Source: JBOGXF01 sp050694275 (GTDB taxonomy: Bacteria > Actinomycetota > CADDZG01 > WHSQ01). From it: a stretch of 23,511 bases of DNA. The notes beneath the pieces are model-generated. The model was not told the origin of the DNA and searched no databases. It saw only the letters and a list, made by a program, of their open reading frames with translations. The stretch covers positions 1 to 23,511 of the forward strand of contig JBOGXF010000017.1 of NCBI GenBank assembly GCA_050694275.1, read 5' to 3'. Both the position numbers and the translations under genes were made by a program. This document shows, in pieces, positions 21,380-23,511 of the stretch. The first letter of the stretch is position 1. Each line of letters opens with the position of its first letter.

Positions 21380-21407
21380 GTATCGACCCCTTTGCAGGGG
21401 GGCTTTA
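21380..21407 (-). promoter_or_regulatory. Sigma-28 (WhiG/FliA)-like promoter of the riboswitch-pilA unit
   Basis: Minus strand TAAAG begins at 21407 and GTCGATAC spans 21387-21380, with 16 bases between TAAA and the -10. Six of eight bases match GCCGATAA, and the -35 matches fully. The start would lie near 21373, only about 12-15 bases before the aptamer begins, which is the expected layout. The TAAA is the loop of the GC hairpin at 21397-21414. Confidence 0.58.
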
Positions 21408-21427
21408 GCCCCCCGCCTGCCTTTTTT
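21394..21427 (+). terminator. GC hairpin with T6 tract (terminator-like on the + strand)
   Basis: GGGGGGC-TTTA-GCCCCCC (21397-21414), with outer GCAGG/CCTGC pairing and then TTTTTT (21422-21427). It has the form of an intrinsic terminator for + strand transcription, although no + strand gene leads into it. It would block antisense RNA from entering pilC. On the minus strand the same bases contain the -35 of the pilA promoter. Confidence 0.5.
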
Positions 21428-21466
21428 CGAAGGTCTGAAGCGCAGGCCAGGAGGCCGGACGCGACG

Positions 21467-21495
21467 GTGCCCGGTCCAAACAGAGGCCCGGGCAC
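21467..21495 (-). terminator. Hairpin just downstream of pilC
   Basis: GTGCCCGG (21467-21474) and CCGGGCAC (21488-21495) form a perfect eight-base stem around a 13-base loop, 19 bases after the pilC stop. No T tract follows, so termination may be partial or factor-dependent. It separates the pilT-pilC message from the pilA unit. Confidence 0.45.
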
Positions 21496-21513
21496 TCGCG
21501 CCTTTTGTCCTGG

Positions 21514-22731
21514 TTACTTGACGAGGTCGTAGATCTTGAACATCGGCAGGTAGAGGGCGATGATCATCGCCCCGACGATGCCACCGAGGACCGCGATCAT
21601 GAGCGGCTCGATCAGGGCGGTCAGCGACTCGGTCGTCGACTCGACCTCCTGGTCGTAGAAGTCCGAGATCTTGTCGAGCATCTCGTCGAGCTGCCCGGTG
21701 TCCTCGCCGACCGCGATCATCTGCACGACCATCGGCGGGAACACCGGGTGCTTGGTCAGCGGGCCCGCCATCGACTCCCCGCTCCTCACGCTCTCCTTGA
21801 CGTCCTGGGCCGCTCTCGCCAGCACCTCGTTGCCGGTCGTCTCCCCGACGATGTCGAGCGCCTGCAGAACCGGCACGCCGGCCCGCAGCAGCAGCGCCAG
21901 CGTGCGAGAGAAGCGTGACAGCGCGATCTTCTGGAACAGGTTTCCGAAGATCGGGAACTTGAGCTTGAGCTGATCGGCGCGGAGGCGGAAGTCCGCATTG
22001 GCGGCGTGCGCTCGACGGTAGCCGAAGAAGCCGGCGATGCCCAGCACGATGCCCACCGGCACGATCCACTTCGCCTGCTGGCTGAGAGTCAGCAGGATCT
22101 GGGTCGGGAGCGGGAGCTCGCCGCCGAGATCCTCGAACATCTGGGCGAACGTCGGGACCACGAACAGGAGCATGACGATGACGAGCATGACCGCGATCGC
22201 TGCGACCACGACCGGGTAGGTCATCGCCGCCTTGACCTTCTGGCGGAGCTTGTAGTCCGCCTCGTAGCCGTCGGCGAGGCGGTTCAGCACGATGTCGAGC
22301 TGGCCCCCGGTCTCGCCCGCCCGCACCATCGACACGAACAGCTTGCTGAAGATCTTCGGGTGCTTGGACATCGACGCCGAGAGGCTCGAGCCCTTCTGGA
22401 CGTCGTCTCGGAGCTCGCCGATGGTCGTCGCGAGCTTCGGGTTCTCGGTCTGCTCGGCGAGGATCGCGAGCGACCGCAGGAGCGAGAGCCCGGAGTTGAT
22501 CATCGTCGCGAACTGACGGCTGAAGATCGCGATGTCCTTGAGCTTGACCTTCTTCGGAAAGATGTTGATCTCCATCTTCATGGAGACCTTGGCCTCCTTG
22601 GAGATCTGGATCGGGATGAACCCCTGCGATCTCAGCCGCGACGCGACCGCGGCCTCGCCGTCGGCGTCGAGCTTGCCTTCGATTACACGCCCTTCTTTGG
22701 TGCGGACGCGGTATGCGTACGAGTCGGCCAT
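21514..22731 (-). CDS. pilC: Type IV pilus platform protein PilC (GspF family)
   Basis: 405 aa, standard length. The N-terminus (YAYRVRTKEGRVIEGKLDAD) and two GspF domains (FSRQFATMINSGLSLLRSLA, about residues 70-195, and FSRTLALLLRAGVPVLQALD, about 270-395) are clear. Three membrane segments are visible near 170-190, 217-240 and 375-397. It is the polytopic base on which pilin subunits are added or removed, turned by the PilB and PilT ATPases from the cytoplasm. The start is three bases after the pilT stop, so they are co-transcribed. Confidence 0.96.
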   Translation of the reverse strand: MADSYAYRVRTKEGRVIEGKLDADGEAAVASRLRSQGFIPIQISKEAKVSMKMEINIFPKKVKLKDIAIFSRQFATMINSGLSLLRSLAILAEQTENPKLATTIGELRDDVQKGSSLSASMSKHPKIFSKLFVSMVRAGETGGQLDIVLNRLADGYEADYKLRQKVKAAMTYPVVVAAIAVMLVIVMLLFVVPTFAQMFEDLGGELPLPTQILLTLSQQAKWIVPVGIVLGIAGFFGYRRAHAANADFRLRADQLKLKFPIFGNLFQKIALSRFSRTLALLLRAGVPVLQALDIVGETTGNEVLARAAQDVKESVRSGESMAGPLTKHPVFPPMVVQMIAVGEDTGQLDEMLDKISDFYDQEVESTTESLTALIEPLMIAVLGGIVGAMIIALYLPMFKIYDLVK

Positions 22732-22734
22732 CGC

Positions 22735-23511
22735 CTAACCCTTTCCTACTAGCCGGTTGAACTCTTCCATGCGGTGGCTCCGTTCGAGCGCCACCTCGTA
22801 AGTGATCTTGTGCTTCTTGACGAGCTCGGCGAGGTGCTGGTCCATAACCTGCATGCCGTACTTGCCGCCCGCCTGCATAGACGTGTAGATCTGGTGCGTC
22901 TTTCCCTCGCGGATGAGGTTTCTCACCGCCGGGGTGGCGACGAGGACCTCGGCCGCGACCGCACGGCCCTTACCGCCCGCGATCGGCAGGAGCTGCTGGG
23001 ACACCACGCCCGCCAGGGTGCCGGCGAGCTGGATCCGGATCTGCTGCTGCTGGTGCGGTGGGAAGACGTCGATGACACGGTCGACCGACTGGGCCGCGTC
23101 CTGCGTGTGGAGCGTGGCGAACACGAGGTGGCCGGTCTCGGCCGCGGTCAGCGCGGTCGAGATCGTCTCGAGGTCTCTCATCTCGCCGACGAGGATCACG
23201 TCGGGGTCCTGGCGCAGCGCGGCCTTCAGGCCGAGCGCGAAGCTCTGCGCATCCGCTCCCAGCTCGCGCTGGTTGACGATGCACTTCTTGTGCCTGTGCA
23301 GGAACTCGATCGGGTCTTCGATGCTGAGGATGTGCTCGTGGCGCGTGTCGTTGATCAGGTCGAGCATCGCCGCGAGCGACGTCGACTTGCCCGAGCCGGT
23401 CGGCCCGGTCACGAGCACGAAGCCGCGCGGCTTCTTCGTGAACTCCTCCAGCACGGGCGGCAGCCCGAGCGAGTTCAGCTTCGGCATCTCGTGCGGGATC
23501 AGGCGGAAGGC
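22735..23511 (-). CDS. pilT: Type IV pilus retraction ATPase PilT (C-terminal part, runs off the right edge)
   Basis: 258 codons are in the window, and the reading frame stays open to the last base (AFRLIPHEMPKLNSLGLP), so the N-terminal PAS-like domain lies outside. It has Walker A GPTGSGKST, the Asp box SIEDPIEFLH, Walker B ILVGEMRDLETI, the His box TGHLVFATLHTQDA, and AVRNLIREGKTHQIYTSMQ, the AIRNLIRE-type motif that marks PilT and is needed for retraction. The last residues, HRMEEFNRLVG, are also typical. It powers pilus retraction in the cytoplasm. The assembly ATPase pilB is probably just upstream, out of view. Confidence 0.95.
   Translation of the reverse strand, partial: AFRLIPHEMPKLNSLGLPPVLEEFTKKPRGFVLVTGPTGSGKSTSLAAMLDLINDTRHEHILSIEDPIEFLHRHKKCIVNQRELGADAQSFALGLKAALRQDPDVILVGEMRDLETISTALTAAETGHLVFATLHTQDAAQSVDRVIDVFPPHQQQQIRIQLAGTLAGVVSQQLLPIAGGKGRAVAAEVLVATPAVRNLIREGKTHQIYTSMQAGGKYGMQVMDQHLAELVKKHKITYEVALERSHRMEEFNRLVGKG

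Overview
High-GC, mostly minus-strand window from what looks like a deep-branching member of the Actinomycetota. The class is not certain; a Rubrobacteria-, Thermoleophilia- or Acidimicrobiia-like relative would fit. The reasons are a monoderm-style type IV pilus (T4P) cluster with no secretin gene in view, linked to an aroC-aroKB-aroQ-pepP operon; an actinobacterial MazE (DUF3018) antitoxin; a BldC-like small HTH protein; and promoters resembling those of the actinobacterial sigma factor WhiG/FliA.

Layout by coordinate. 1-149: 5' end of an IS110-family transposase running off the left edge. 215-814: a membrane-anchored protein of unknown function. 815-1374: no intact gene, but the decayed C-terminus of an HNH endonuclease. 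1375-4636 (+ strand): a coiled-coil/NYN-domain putative RNase and an exported CocE/X-Pro dipeptidyl-peptidase-type hydrolase. 4637-5692: 1 kb without an intact gene, holding a fragment of an integrase-type transposase. 5693-6275 (+): a mazEF toxin-antitoxin (TA) pair with its own promoter and operator. 6403-23511 (-): the main locus.

The main locus is transcribed right to left: pilT (partial), pilC, c-di-GMP-I riboswitch, major pilin pilA (copy 2), terminator, second pilin (copy 1), a FimT/GspH-like, a PilV-like, a PilW-like and a PilX-like minor pilin, then a BldC-like regulator, pilM, pilN, pilO, a pilP-like gene, and finally the shikimate genes aroC, aroKB (fused) and aroQ and the aminopeptidase pepP. 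Three ribbon-helix-helix antitoxins sit around aroC: an orphan vapB beside a 14-codon toxin remnant, a complete vapBC directly upstream of aroC, and a complete vapBC wedged between aroC and aroKB. Stop/start overlaps tie the last pair to the shikimate genes.

The most interesting signal is regulatory. Three intergenic spaces in the pilin part carry the same sigma-28-like promoter layout, T(A/C)AAG-N15-(G/A)(C/T)CGATA(A/C): before pilA copy 2, before pilA copy 1 and before the minor-pilin operon. The first lies directly upstream of a class I c-di-GMP riboswitch. In Rubrobacter radiotolerans a c-di-GMP-controlled anti-sigma (RsiG) and WhiG are known to control T4P expression. This window therefore suggests two stacked c-di-GMP inputs on one pilin gene: transcription initiation through WhiG/RsiG and a riboswitch in the 5' leader.
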